From Centroberyx gerrardi (taxonomy: Eukaryota > Chordata > Actinopteri > Beryciformes > Berycidae): DNA of 64,000 nt. The DNA lies in NCBI RefSeq assembly GCF_048128805.1, contig NC_135997.1:15384116-15448115 (forward strand). Reading direction: 5' to 3'. Below are positions 26,701 through 39,763 of the stretch, in pieces. Each line of letters opens with the position of its first letter. The stretch's first letter is position 1. A program made the translations under genes and the position numbers. Below the pieces are notes generated by a model. That model made no database searches and was not told the origin of the DNA. It worked only from the letters and a program-made list of their open reading frames with translations.

Positions 26701-29036
26701 CCACTGAAAGCTTTACTTTCTGTAACGCACAACAATGAATTTCTTTAAAATTAAAATATATCTACCATTTTATATGAGTAGCCTACAGCATCAGCTGTGA
26801 AGGTGGGGGGCTGCTGCCTGTGTCATGGAGTGTAAAAAATAGACTTTAAACTGTTTCCAAATATGTGGAATGACTAGTTCATGTGAGCTTTTATTGTGCA
26901 CAGGGGTGTGTGGCACTGCGCTGTCTGGCAAGAGGCAAGTCAAACATGACAATGCTCATTAGAGTGTAAGACCTGCGTTTATATGTTTATTTAGCCATAT
27001 AGTCTGTATTTTGTTTCAGAGAACCAGTCCTGTCCTGCCCCCACCAATGAAGAGACATACACACTGGTATAATAATGGACAGTTTACATGTCCATGCAGT
27101 ATTCGCTTGTGCATTAAGCAGGTGTAAATTTTCCACCAGCTCCAATGTGTTGGTGCTCATGGGATGCTCAAAGCCAAGAGGCCGGGGTCGAGTCTAGATG
27201 ACAAGCTCATCATTGAGGGGGAAATATCTGCATTTTACTACATCTTCTGTTTGTAAAGTGGCACAGGGCAAAGATGCAAACTGAGCTGCAGTTGATATCT
27301 GTATGAGACAGAGGCTTCACCAACTCAGGCAGGTTGAAGCTCATCATAAAACAATTCAGAGTCAGATATAAGAGGTTCTTGCTCTTCAGCTTAATCAGAA
27401 TGAGACTAATCTGTTTGAGTGAGGCCAGGTTGCAGTTTTCACTTGCGACAGGGGTTTTGGACAGAGGATCACAGTCTTGTATCCCATAGAAAGGACTTGA
27501 GTCAATATGGTGGCAGCTATTTCTGCCGTAGCACCAAGTCCAGTTTTTTGTTGCTGTCTCTGCCATATAGGAGCAATGCTGAGCACGGCTGAACAGGTAT
27601 TCAGTCTTAAAAATGTATCAAACATAATTTCTCCAGAAATATAGCTGCATAATTGGTTGTGTTTCCAATGTCTAATGTCTAAGGCTGTACCAGAGATATA
27701 CAGTGGTGAGTTGCAGCACACAGTTGAACTCATGACTCCACTGTGATAACACAAATCATCCACACACCTAGGATTTTCTAAACTATTGTCTATTCACAGA
27801 TTATACTGTACAGTCACCTGATTGGATAGCAATATAAATCTTATTTTGCAGTAAATAGCAGGTACAACATGTTTAATTTATGTCATCATGGATACTGTTA
27901 CATTCTCACTGTTGCATTTTTATTGCTGTTGCTTTATTGCTTCCCACCTTGCCCAAAGCTCTTTCTGAGATCTGAAAGCCTGTGAAAGAATATACACATA
28001 TCGAATGGATATGTGCATAAATGTGTGAAGTTACGATGTTAAATATACCTCAGATGCTTGAGCTTAGATGCATGCACTTCACTTGTGAGTGAACACATTA
28101 ACAACTGCTGCCATGATAATGTTTCACTGCAGCTAAGTGGTGCAGCATAATTGGAAATTTGCTACATCCTCATTGTTTTGATCCTGTTCCAGCCTCCGCT
28201 GTACATAGTGTGTGTTTCGGATGGGGAAATAGTGTGACCCACAAAAGCACTGCAACACGATCCATTCCCATTGTATGTGAAACCAAACTTTCCCATTAAG
28301 TGATAAGCAGGGGGACTACAGCAATTGTTCTGGAGCAAGATCTTGTGAGTTTCGCCTGGGGCAGAATCCATTCACTTTTATGGAGAGGAAGATAATTCTG
28401 TGAATTTCAGAAACACCCAGACGTCTTCATGGGTTTTTCTGTAACCGATACACCAAGCACGCCCATGAAATCCTCTGTTATGCATGATAAGAGAATATCT
28501 ATGTGCTGTTGGAAGAGATAACTGAGCCAACATGCTGAGCTGTAAAATACTTACAGCTGTCCTTTCTTCAGTGATGGGTGTGGCCTCATATGATTACTTT
28601 AGCATTGTGCATTTTGCTGAAATCACCATTTTCACAATCACAGAGTGTCCTTATACCGCATAAACCATTTTTCCTCCTTGAAATTAAAACATGAAAGTAA
28701 AACATGTATTTGTAGTTTAGTAGTGAACCTAGGAGAATATAATAACAGCCAATTTTGTATCAACATCCTAATGTAATAACTTCCCAATAAATGCTGATAA
28801 TGCACTGGCAATTATAAATGCACTAAAGATGTTAAAATAATAACAAATAAAAACAATAATGTAATACATTTAAAAATTATTACATATTTGACTGGTCATT
28901 AGTATAAATTATGGACTGGGTAACCATTTTGTAATTAATAAATGTTGAAATAACACAAAAATTACATCAGTTTCTATGTAAAACAGCATGTGCAGGCTAC
29001 TATTTTTCTCAGTTGTTCACATTCATTATACTTAAG

Positions 29037-29240
29037 TGTCTGGTGGGGACCAGGCCAGAATCTCATCCTCATGTTCCTGAAGCAACGACACCACACCGTG
29101 CCAACAGGGATTTCCCATTTGGCAGAGAAGCTAGTGGGCTCTTCCAGGGTTGCTACACTATCCCAACTGGGCCAGATTTGAACCCAGGATGTCACGTTTA
29201 CATGGTACGCAACTTAGACAACTGAGCCACCAGGACGCCC
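29037..29240 (-). repeat. tRNA-derived SINE-like element
   Basis: Minus strand begins with a tRNA-like head. A box A match TGGCTCAGTTG (29219-29229) is followed about 35 nt later by a box B match GGGTTCAAATC (29175-29185), the Pol III internal promoter layout. A 130-nt body follows. The head is too diverged to be a working tRNA. Confidence 0.65.
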
Positions 29241-29271
29241 CACACCATCCACTTGTGACATCAATGTAACA

Positions 29272-29339
29272 TGTGGCAGGGACTGGGCACAAACCATGAC
29301 CTCATGCTCCCCAAGAAATGACACTGCCATTGTGCCAAC
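29272..29339 (-). repeat. second partial copy of the SINE body
   Basis: Aligns along its length with 29038-29104, both ending in GTGCCAAC on the plus strand. It lacks a tRNA head. Confidence 0.5.
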
Positions 29340-30813
29340 AAAATTAATTAAAATCAAAATAATTTGACAATGAAATATTGATGTAAAAGAAAAACTCTAA
29401 ACCACCTCTAAAGAAAAATTGCTATATTTTATTGTTAAATGCTCATGCAACAGGGCCAGTTTTACAAATAAGTCTTAACTTGTAGTGACAAATGACTTTT
29501 TCTCCTGCTGCAGTGTTAGGTGTCAGCCATGCAGGTTCATTTTTCTTCTGGGCTTATGCAGTAACACTCTCACAGTACAGCAGACACACATCTGTTAACA
29601 TAGACAAAACATTCAGTGAGCTTTTCAGTAACAGAGAAACATTCCTGACATTCTCAACCATTCTCATGTCGACAGTTGAGGACAGAAATTTCCTAAATGG
29701 GATCGGGGTGAGGAGAGGAGATTTAGCTGCTGTCTGGTGTCATGACTCCAGTGTTGTATTTACTTTTCCCAGTCACAGAAACATTAATAACCTTCAGGGT
29801 CTCAGTAACCATAGTCAGTAACCAACAAAGCACAATATTTGGTATTATTGTGCTTTGTATTATGGTATATTATTTAGCTTTTACTTGAAATGTTGAATTA
29901 TAGGTCTGCTATGGAGCAATGCTAGTGATGAGACGATGTGCGTGTGCCTGTGATACTTTGAATCAGCCAAAGAAAATAATTTCTTTTGTTGTGGCATGAA
30001 TCATGATGACTTGTTGATTTGTCTGTCTACTTCTAATGGGAGTGATTGCACAAACATGAATCATTCCCAAAACAATCAATTCTTCATTAATGACTTTGCA
30101 TGACTCATTCAGATTGTACGTAGATCTCCGCAGCAGCAGTTGTGATACAGTTTTATGAGGTTCGGTACACTGAGTAATGGCGAACTAGCTCTCGTCTGAA
30201 GGGGGCTAGTGGAGGGTAATGAGCCTGTTGGTGACAGATCTGGGCTGCGTCTGCTCCTAAGGGATGTGACAGCCCTTCAGTATAGGAAAGGGGTTGTACA
30301 GTACCCCACAGGCCAGGGTCCGGGGTCAGCACCCAGTCCTGCAGGATTAACACACCTGCCACCAGCACAATGAGGCCTAATGAGCGCACACCGCCGGCCC
30401 CGGTCTGTCACCAGCAGGCCAAGTGCTTTCTGAGTGGCTCGCACCTCAGCGCTGTTATTGAACTTTAACTGAAGTCCTGGCTCTCCAGTCAATACCTTCA
30501 TTAGTGACTTCGTGGCAGAGCGCTTTCTGAAACCGAACAAAGGCTGCAGGAATACAAAGTGACACATTCCAGGGATTAGGGAGCACTGACAGATTGTACC
30601 ATTAAAAGAGGTGGATTTTTTTTCCTGACATGCAAGGAATTTGCTTTGACAATAGAAAAATCATGTATTTCATTTTAATTAATTTGAGGAGGCAGCATTT
30701 CTCTCAGTCTGTAGTTTAATGTAGTTTGACATATATTGCCATAAGACAGGTATTTGTGTGTCTATAAGACTTTAATTGGAGCAGCTTTTAAAGTTGAAAG
30801 TGGTATAGATCAT

Positions 30814-31269
30814 GGTCGGGGCCATTCATGAATTGAACTGAGAATGGTATTGAATTGAGGATTCATGGTAAATTCCAATTCAGTTCATGGAGTTGGAATT
30901 GGAATTGGAATGTCACCCAGCTCTAAGGAAACAGAATCGGAATTGAATTGGAATGACAGGAAACAGAACTGAATTCCATTAAATTTCATGAAATTCCACT
31001 TCTAAGAGAGATTATCGTGACTTAACATTAAATCAAACATTATGAATCAAATAAAAGACACTTAAACATATCAAATACATTCAATCATAATGTATGTAGC
31101 CTATTACGTTTACATGTTATCCATCAAATACCACCTAAAGGTACCTTTAACATTTTATGATATTCAGTATTGATAATAATGTATATAACACATATGTGGG
31201 TTTTTTTTCAAATTCCAATTCCTCACTTGAATTGGAACTGATGAGTTTATTCATGAATTGACTCCAACC
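30814..31269. mobile_element. putative non-autonomous DNA transposon with inverted ends
   Basis: Left end GGTCGGGGCCATTCATGAAT (30814-30833) resembles the inverse of the right end at 31244-31269 (AATTCATGAATAAACT read on minus) at about 75%. The interior is dense in AATTGGAA-type words. No coding capacity and no clear target duplication. Confidence 0.45.
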
Positions 31270-32550
31270 CTGGTGTAGATATAACTGGGCAGAATGTCGC
31301 AATGCATACATGTCTGTGTTATGTCTGTACTTGCTTTCCTGTCCTGAGAAAGAAAAACAGTTCAAGTGTTTGGGTTTATATGGAGTGATTGGAGTATATT
31401 ATTGTCTCATCCTCAGCTTCCTTTTTAACATCTCAACAAATAAAATAAAATACAACAAAATGAATTCCTGCGCCGATAGATGCTGACTGGTGAAAACCTA
31501 CTGAGAAGAGGATATTCTTTAGGTTGTCATTTCCTCTCTAATTAGACAGAGAGGAGCATGGGAAGGCTCTCACCGCTCTTTATGGAGTTGATTAAGATGA
31601 CATAATGATGTAGTGGCCGTGTAGAGACCTCTGGTCCCCGGGGCCCCGCTGTTCCTGCCCCACCACAGGACACCCGTGCCCCGCCTGTGAAGAGCCAGAG
31701 TCAGGGAGTCCTGCCGCTCAAAGTGTGCTTCCTTTATCGGCTCCTACTTCCCAACTGTTGGCCTGTGTGACCCCACAGCAGAGCGAGTCAGAAGGCAGTG
31801 GTGCTTCAGTAGCTTTAACCTCCGCTAATCCGACCCATGAACCCCAGGATGACCCCACAACAAAGACTGGGCCATTTTCTTTGTCAGGGCCTTCCATGTG
31901 TTTGTTTGTGTGTGCAGAGGGATGTGAGTTGTGCATGTACATTTACACACCAGGGAGTGGTAGCAGAAGAGACAGAGAATGTGGGATATGCTTGTGTGGT
32001 GGAAAGCTTGTGATGCAGATATAGAAAAGAGGCAGGATGCAGGAAAATTATGACTGACGATGGTGAAAACCCTTTGTCTCCTTAATCAGGCCGGCTCGGA
32101 GAAATGCTTGAGACTAGGACCCTCCAGATTCCTCCATTTTCTCTCAAGTGGCTCCAGTGTTCTGGAAAAACTCCACATAATCAAAACTTGCCCTATGTAA
32201 CCTCATTCAGTGGTGTGGGAAACACTCTGCAACAACTGCACCTCTAAAACAAAAAGGGAAAGAATGTGCTCGTTCTTCGCTCAGAGAATATTCGGTATAG
32301 GTATTAAATCTCGCTTGCCACATATGGTATAAAGGATTTTTCTCTCAGGTCCGGTGGCTAAATGATGTTAGCAGTGTCAAATGAAAAGAGAGCCGCATGA
32401 GAGAGTTGAGCACAGTGGGAAGTGCTGCCGTATATCAAGAGGCAGGAAGACAGTTGCCATTCACAGGCCGTGTAATACAGTACTTCCCCTTGTTCCATAA
32501 TGATGCTGCCCTAAATTCCCTCTGTGACAAAGATACTTAAGATGGCTAAT

Positions 32551-32566
32551 GTGTGTTTGTGTGTGT

Positions 32567-32622
<56 letters not shown>

Positions 32623-32634
32623 TGTGTGTGTGTG
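32551..32634. repeat. (GT)n microsatellite
   Basis: Interrupted GT run of about 84 bp. Confidence 0.95.
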
Positions 32635-35600
32635 GTGAGGTTCTCCAATGGATAATTCACCAAGAACATCAGGAAGTGAAACCTCTCTCAGTAGTGTTTA
32701 TAGTGAGCCCCAAAGCGTTTGGACGGCAACACACTTATTCATTTTGACACTATACTCTTGTGAAATCATATGATAATTACAATTAAATTTAAGTGCAATC
32801 TGTCCTCTTTGTAGTGAGGCTTCTTTTTTAGTCAAGTCTATGGCCCCTTTGTTCAGGGCAGCCAAAAGTGGACAGATTAAGATTATATTTGGTAAAGTAA
32901 TCATTTTAGTATGAATTCCAAATGTTTTTCTGGTTGATGGGGGATGATCTTTTCATTCATTATGTCATTTCTTACCAAAAATTAAATTATGGAGCCAGAG
33001 CAAAAAAGTTTGTTGTCCAATAACATAGTTTTGGAACAGTTGCACAGAAAAGCAGTCGAACAGCAGACTGCATGGTCCCAAGGCGTTTTGCCTCCTCAGT
33101 TGCCTCCTCACTGTTCCACCACATTCCCTCCAAAGACAAAGTTAAACACTTTGAAACTCTTCCCCTGCTGAAGATTTGCATCATCACTGTGTTTCAGTGT
33201 TTGCTCTCAAGAGGTAGAGTCCAAACCTTTTTTTTTTTTTACTTACAAATCATGTTACAGACTATGCAAGTTGCTTCATATACCAATGACTGCAAAACCT
33301 GCAAATGCAAAACCTATGACTAAGTGTAATATGGTATAAGGTAATATTTTAATATTAATATGTTTGTCCAGTGGACAGTAACGCAGGAGTTCTCTGCAGC
33401 TAAATCTTCATAATTGCTTGTCAAAAGTGATTAGATTTTCTATCATCTCTTTTACTTTTGTTTAATTCTCTTTGTTCTCTCTCTCTATTTAAAGTATTAC
33501 AGCTTGACTTTGGCAGTAGCTTGTTACAATCTGCTGACAGAGGATGGAGAGACGTGCCTTGGCTCGGAGGTAGTAATGTAATCCCTGCTGTGCAGAGCCA
33601 CTGGGACTCAGTAGGTCAACCTGGTCAATTCTCACAGTGGCTTAACCCAACAGATTGTTAGATCCATCAGGTCTGGAAACTCACATCTCTTTCCTTTGTG
33701 GAGAACGATACGCACAAGATTCAGTGGAAGCAGGCAGATGGAAAACGACTTCACCTGTCATAAACAACGGATGCCAAAATGTTGGCGCTTGTCATACCAA
33801 GCAGGAAAGTAAAAATATGAGATATTTGGGCAAATAGTGTAATATGTGCAGTATTCAAACATGAAGCAGAGGTCCCTTCTCAACATGGCCGAACTACCTG
33901 GGAGAATGACCAACAGTAACATTTGATAGAGTAGATCCAACATGTTGATGCATTTGCTTCTGAACAAGCAAATAATCCCAGTTTACATTTAACCTTAATA
34001 TTAGTCTGTCTGCTATGCTAATTTCTGACAGAGATGTATATGTTGTATTTTAAAACTGTGTTTGATATTTATTAGTTAATTCCATATCTCTCCTCTGCAT
34101 TCTTCCTGAAGTTGAAGCGCTGTTACATCCTTATCTATTTAGAGATGGAAATCTAATCTTTCTTTACAAGTTAGACCCTCAATTATTCAAAGAAATTCAC
34201 ATGTGTATTTCTTCCTGAAGGTTTTTCGTTATATGACAACTGACATTATTCTGGCATGCTTGAATTATGTGTTGTCACTTGGATATTGTTTTGAAATTAA
34301 AGTTTTAACGTGAGGAGAGAAAGCATTGTGTATAATTTAAAAAGTCAGTGAGTATACTGTGTATATTCTCTTGTGACGACAATCATTCTTGACAAGAATC
34401 AGAGTTATTGGTGATCGGTCCAGTACTGTGGTTAAAACTAATGACTGCAGCTGTTACCTTTACCTGTGTTTTTATAGGTGGTCCTAACTTCCTCTGGCTG
34501 ATCTTTGACTGTCCCAGCTATGACTCAGCCAAGTGTCACGTGTGTTTCCTTCTCACTGAGAGGTGCACAGAGTGTCTCGGTGGCTCCGCTGAAAGCCTCT
34601 GCCTTTCATGCGAGTGTTTGCCCTCCCTCTCCCTCCGCCTCCTACTCGCTGTGCCTTTGCTTTCTCTCAGAAAAAACTTGTTTGCACTCAGATCACTTCC
34701 TTTTTTGTCTCCTCTAAAGAGAGCTGTCACCGAGACATCAGCTGCAAAGCAAGACAAAAACAACTCACAGAACACAAACAAATCTCAACCTCTGAGAAGC
34801 AGCAGATCTGGGACACATTACTCAACATGAGTTGCCTGGAGCGCTCTCACGCAGCACTTCTCTGCTATACCACACACTAAAGCTGTGTTGTTGTTGTTCG
34901 GTTCCTGTAATTTCCCTTAGTCAAAATCCCAATGAGGTCCCATTCTCTCAGCCTTCTTTCTTTCCTCAAACATTATTAAAACTTATCACATTGGAACGCT
35001 GGTCATGGAGTTTCAACAATCAAATCTGAAGACGGAACATTACCTCACTATCACAAAATGTTCCAGGCCCAATACTGTCCACTCATTGGCTGCAATTAAC
35101 CATCCAATGCCAGGATAAGGAGAGGATGTTGTTGTTCCTCTGCTTGAAACCCAAAGCCTGCTCACAGACCTTGCAGACACAGATAACGTCCCGTTCACCC
35201 ACCCATTCAGGATGGATCACCAGCCTGCTTGTTTAGTTACACACATATATAAATGGGAAAAAGAGATATTGTCTCAAGGCTGAACTCCCTCATGTTTTGT
35301 TCCTCACACAGGGCAGACAAGGCTGGAAGCTCTTGCACTCAGGTCACAGTGATTTCCATGAAGAGAGAGGTGCTTGTTTAGGTCTAGATGATCTGTGGGT
35401 GCTGTCCACTGTTTGAAAAGTGGTTTGAAAGACCAGAAAAAAGCAGTGAAACTAAAATGAAAACTGGTGCTTGCAGGGGGAATTGAAGGTAAACCCAACT
35501 ACAGGTGTTTTTAACATACTCAGACCCAGAGTTACTAAAGAACTGCGCTGGACCTCCTGTGTGTAAAAATTAAAGATTCTCATGTAGGAACCAGATACTG

Positions 35601-38495
35601 AAGGATTTAGTGTATGTAAAATATGGAACAGAATCAGACACAGAATTGTTGCACTTCTAAGCTGGTTAATATGCATTTGGACATGTGTTAGCTGTACAAC
35701 ACAGAAAGAGAAGAGATTAATCAAATGACCCTCTGCATATGATTTACTAAGCAAGAGGGAGCTAATTTACCTTGACTAGGTGCTATTTAACCCCTTGATG
35801 CCTGTATCTACTAAGACAGACGCATAGCACCTGCAGCTGGTGTCTTTCAGCACCTGATTTACCAATATCTCTCATGCAAATGAGATTGGCACAGTTTGGC
35901 ACCATGTGGGGACTGATGCCTGTTCAAACATCTATAAAATGACAGAAGGATTTGAAAACAAATAACAAATGCAGGAACAGAGAAGACAGGAAGACAGGGA
36001 GAAGCTTATAGGGCCACTGTCACATTTGGCATACTACTATCATGATTACTTTTAATTTGCCAGTTGTATAGTGTTGCTCTTTTTTTCTTCCACTTGATGT
36101 TGTGTTTGAAGTGCAGTCCAGGCCTCAGAGAGTGTTATTCATGTGGTAGATTATAGATTCCTCAGTCGGTGCACATTAGCTGTTTTAAATGTTTTAAAGA
36201 TTTTGGACAATATAGTGAATTTAATGTCTTTGGATTTTGGACACTCTATGTCTTAGTGATTTAATTTCATTTTTTTTTTTCAAGCATTATTTTCCTTTTG
36301 ACCCTTAGTGAAACTCTCTTGTCAGTAGAACTATGTCATCTTCAGGTTGAGTGGTTAGTGATTTCATCTGCATTTTGTCCCTGTGTAGAACATGCAGCTG
36401 ATGCCTGTCCGCATCTGTCTCAATGCTATTTTTTTGTGTTGTTGCTTTTTTGCATAAAGTTTTGAAATGTAACATGCATTATGGATTGTCATTAGATTTT
36501 TTTTTTCTCAGGCTTCATTTTGTCAGACAAGTAAAACTTTGTAAAATGTAAAATGACTGTTGCAGGACTTCTGGCTCTCAGGGAAGCGTTAAATGTTTCT
36601 TTACATGCAAGATGTTTATTAGAAGTCGTATGACTTAGTTTGACATATATTTTTAACATTTAAACATATTTAGCATCTATACATTTAACTTGTCAAGGAC
36701 CTCAGATAAGACACAATCACAATTTCCTGTTCTCTATTTCAAAATGTGAATGTTTAAAACCTTGTCCTGACAGAATATGCTGAATAATCAAAACTCAGCA
36801 CAACAATGCCTTGAATCACACACTGCTGTTGCCAAGAGCTGCAATTTGTTTGGCTCCAGGCTCTAATTCTGTTCTTAAGCATCTGTGTCCCTTTTTAACT
36901 TTGTAACTGTGTCACTTTTGTTTTTGTTTTTCTAATATTTTGACAATCTGAATTTCACATGCAGCATAGTGATTACTTCTATGATCTTGTAAGAATTTTA
37001 CTGGAGCAACACTGAAACAAAGATGGGTGATAATGATGTAAGGTGACAAACAGAAAAACACTAAAGAATGGAGTACTTATTAGGGACTGAGTTGAGTTCT
37101 CTAAACTACTTGAGAGTAATTACAAGTGTAAATAGCTTTTTATTGATTTTCTCTGGCTTGTCTCTCTGCTCTCAGTGCTAATTCCTCTCTAAGTGTCAGT
37201 TATTGTATATTTAGATGTTTGGATAACGGATAACTGGATAACTTGTTATATGAGACACATTAAACCCAGCTTATCTGATGTTCCCATATTTTGATACAAA
37301 GGTACAGTGCATGTACTTTTTACCTTGCATTGCTGAAATTAGAACATTTTAAGAGTTAATTTACTGTAGCTTAGATATTATGTTTACCGGCTTTAATGAC
37401 ATGGAACACTGTCATACAATAGGCAAAGTAAAAATTGAAGGTATAATAAGTGTCATGTCATGACTTCATCACTATCATTGTAATATTAAACAATGCAAAA
37501 CTCCATCTTGTATAATATGGTACACTAGGGACAGGGCATTATCCCTAATGTTCCTCTATAATATTCACACATAAGAGGACTTATATAACATTTCCTTTGC
37601 CAGTATGCCACTCAGCTGTGTTAAGATGTCACAGGAACCGCTTTGTTCAGCCTTTGTCCTCCCTGTGGTTTTGATTTATTCACTCTACATATCAAGCAGG
37701 CAGATGACTCCCTCCAGGGCCATGAGACTATACAGGTAGTAATGTATACAGGCCCTTATGTAGTCCTGCCTCTCACTGTGCAATCAGTACAGCACATGGA
37801 CAGGTTTATCTAGGGTGGAGTACTTTGGAAAACATGTGCAGTTTCTATTGCTGTTTTATGTGTTTTTATTTGAATAGAGCCAGGCCTAGAAACTTTTTTT
37901 CTGACAGGAGATAAAATCAGCAGTGAGCAGTGATATCACTATTTTTTTATTTCAATTGGTACCTGTTTATCAATGGCTCTTGTAGTGGGTGATAGAGGAA
38001 TCATTTATAAAACACTGCACTGATTCTTCAATAAAAAGCTGTGTACAAAAAGGCAGAAACAGGCATACGGACATTTATTCTCATATGTATAAAATGCTGT
38101 GTCTCTATCCTTGGGGATGGAGATGAATTTGGTGAATAATGATCAACGCAGTCCAACTATAGTGTCCTCATATAACAGATTGTAGATTTTTGATAGATCA
38201 GTGGCTACATGCCTGCTGTGTATGGCTTGTCTACTATGTAATTCCCATGCTTCCACTGTGCAGCAGACTCCAGGTATAATCACACAGTAAAATAAAACTA
38301 TGCAAATTCAACTTGACTGTAGCCTAATTATGTAAAAGGTTTAATGTAGAGGATCAGGCTGCTTGGAGCTTATTGATGTGGACAGTAGAGTGGCTTGATG
38401 ATGTTTTGCTTGGCTGCTAAACACAAACATTCATCCTGCAGAGAAAACAGATAAACAGACAGAGTATAACTCATATATTTTTATGAGTTATTATT

Positions 38496-38496
<1 letters not shown>

Positions 38497-38561
<65 letters not shown>
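38497..38561. repeat. (GA)n microsatellite
   Basis: About 32 uninterrupted AG units, a perfect purine tract. Confidence 0.97.
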
Positions 38562-38565
<4 letters not shown>

Positions 38566-39414
38566 AGAAAAGAAAGGAACAGGAAAAGTAATTCTGAGGC
38601 ATTCTAGTTCTTTTAATTTCTTGACCTAGTAAAATTACAAAGGTATGCATAATGTTTCCCTGTGTGAAGGTTTAAGTGTTTCACTTCCCATTGGGATTAT
38701 TACCCTCATGGTGAAATAATAAAGTCAATGTAGGAAAGAGTCTTACCATGCCAAAACCTGCAGATACACTGAGTACCATACTGTAGCTTTAGCTTGTTAT
38801 TAATGTTTATAAGGGAGTTTCATACATGTTGTTACAGCCTCTTCATGACTATAGATTTTTGAGAGTTTTATTTGTTTGTTTGTTTTTCCCTCTATGTGAC
38901 TTCACCTTATTTGTTTGGCATTGTTTCCCTATGGGCTATCTCTTAAGTGTATGTTGGCAAGAAGATGTTATGTAAATGTCCTGCTTTTATCATAGTGGCG
39001 ATTTGGCATCTGCTTGACATTTTCATCTCATTGCACCTCTTTACTTGCACCTGCAGACCTCTGTGATGTGTGTTTCATATTTCTGCAAGTGACTCTAACT
39101 TCCACAAACATATACTTTTCCTTAATGTAACTTTTCAGCTATCACATCAGTTTTTATACCAACAAACTCATAACAAAAATTAAAGGGAATGTCAATGACT
39201 GAACTCATAAACATGCTTCATAAGAAAGATTTATTGATATGTCACACACCTTCATATATAAGGCATCAGTGTGCCCATAGAAATCAATGTGAAGCAAACT
39301 CTCCTCTTTTCTCACTTCCTAATCAATCCCCCCAACCAAATACCAGAAACCATAAGTGCATATTAACAAAGTGATGAGTTTGATTATTCCTTGGACATGT
39401 ATAAACGCTCATTA

Positions 39415-39611
39415 CCCCAACGAAAAAGAACTATAGTAATTCTATAATAAGTTTTAGAAGGATATTATACAAATATCACAATATCCTACAGGAATATCAT
39501 GGGAATATTACAGTCATCTCAAAGATACAAAAATACCATAAAGTCACTATAAACTCACTATTGACACAAGTCCCTATATTATAGGAATATTATAGTGAAT
39601 TTTCGTTAGGG
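39415..39611. mobile_element. MITE with TA target duplication
   Basis: Inverted ends CCCCAACGAAAA (39415-39426) and, on minus, CCCTAACGAAAA (39600-39611), extending imperfectly through ACTATA and TTCTATAATA. TA flanks both sides (39413-39414 and 39612-39613). 197 bp, non-coding. TA duplication fits a Tc1/mariner-type or other TA-targeting transposase. Lies about 100 bp past the rassf10 poly(A) signal. Confidence 0.75.
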
Positions 39612-39716
39612 TAGCCTTAAAATACAAGAGACCTAATTTTGAGACCTGTTTTTGAAATAAACTCTAATAAATCTGAAGCAAACCAGATCCCTGAGACTGT
39701 ATAGATACAAACGTTC

Positions 39717-39726
39717 TTTATTTATT
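39717..39726 (-). terminator. rassf10: rassf10 poly(A) signal (overlapping double AATAAA)
   Basis: Minus strand reads AATAAATAAA only about 40 nt after the stop codon, with a T-rich stretch beyond. It implies a very short 3'UTR. A more distal AATAAA lies at 39230-39235 (minus). Confidence 0.6.
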
Positions 39727-39763
39727 TTAGTCAAAAATGACCACAGTCCCTCCTGGTCAAATC

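Larger units (their letters stand above)
15395..39414. other. bmal1-rassf10 intergenic region, no gene recognised
   Basis: About 24 kb with no exon series or protein family that I can recognise on either strand; open frames are short and lack splice context. It holds microsatellites, a 35-bp tandem repeat, a SINE-like repeat, an inverted-repeat element and older dispersed repeats (listed separately). Some GC-richer islands, for example 30370-30560 and 31610-31720, may be conserved regulatory DNA, but this is untested. Confidence 0.65.

Noticed and set aside
27395..27763. 122-codon minus-strand frame overlapping a second 118-codon frame
   Set aside because: No domain, splice context or codon bias; two overlapping minus-strand frames of similar length suggest chance.
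29170..29240. Possible tRNA gene
   Set aside because: A and B boxes are present, but the arms do not fold cleanly and the head continues into a repeat body, so it is a SINE head.
33000..33190. Frame reading EGMWWNSEEATEEAKRL on minus
   Set aside because: Looks like a fragment in repetitive DNA; too short and isolated to call, and I cannot name a family.
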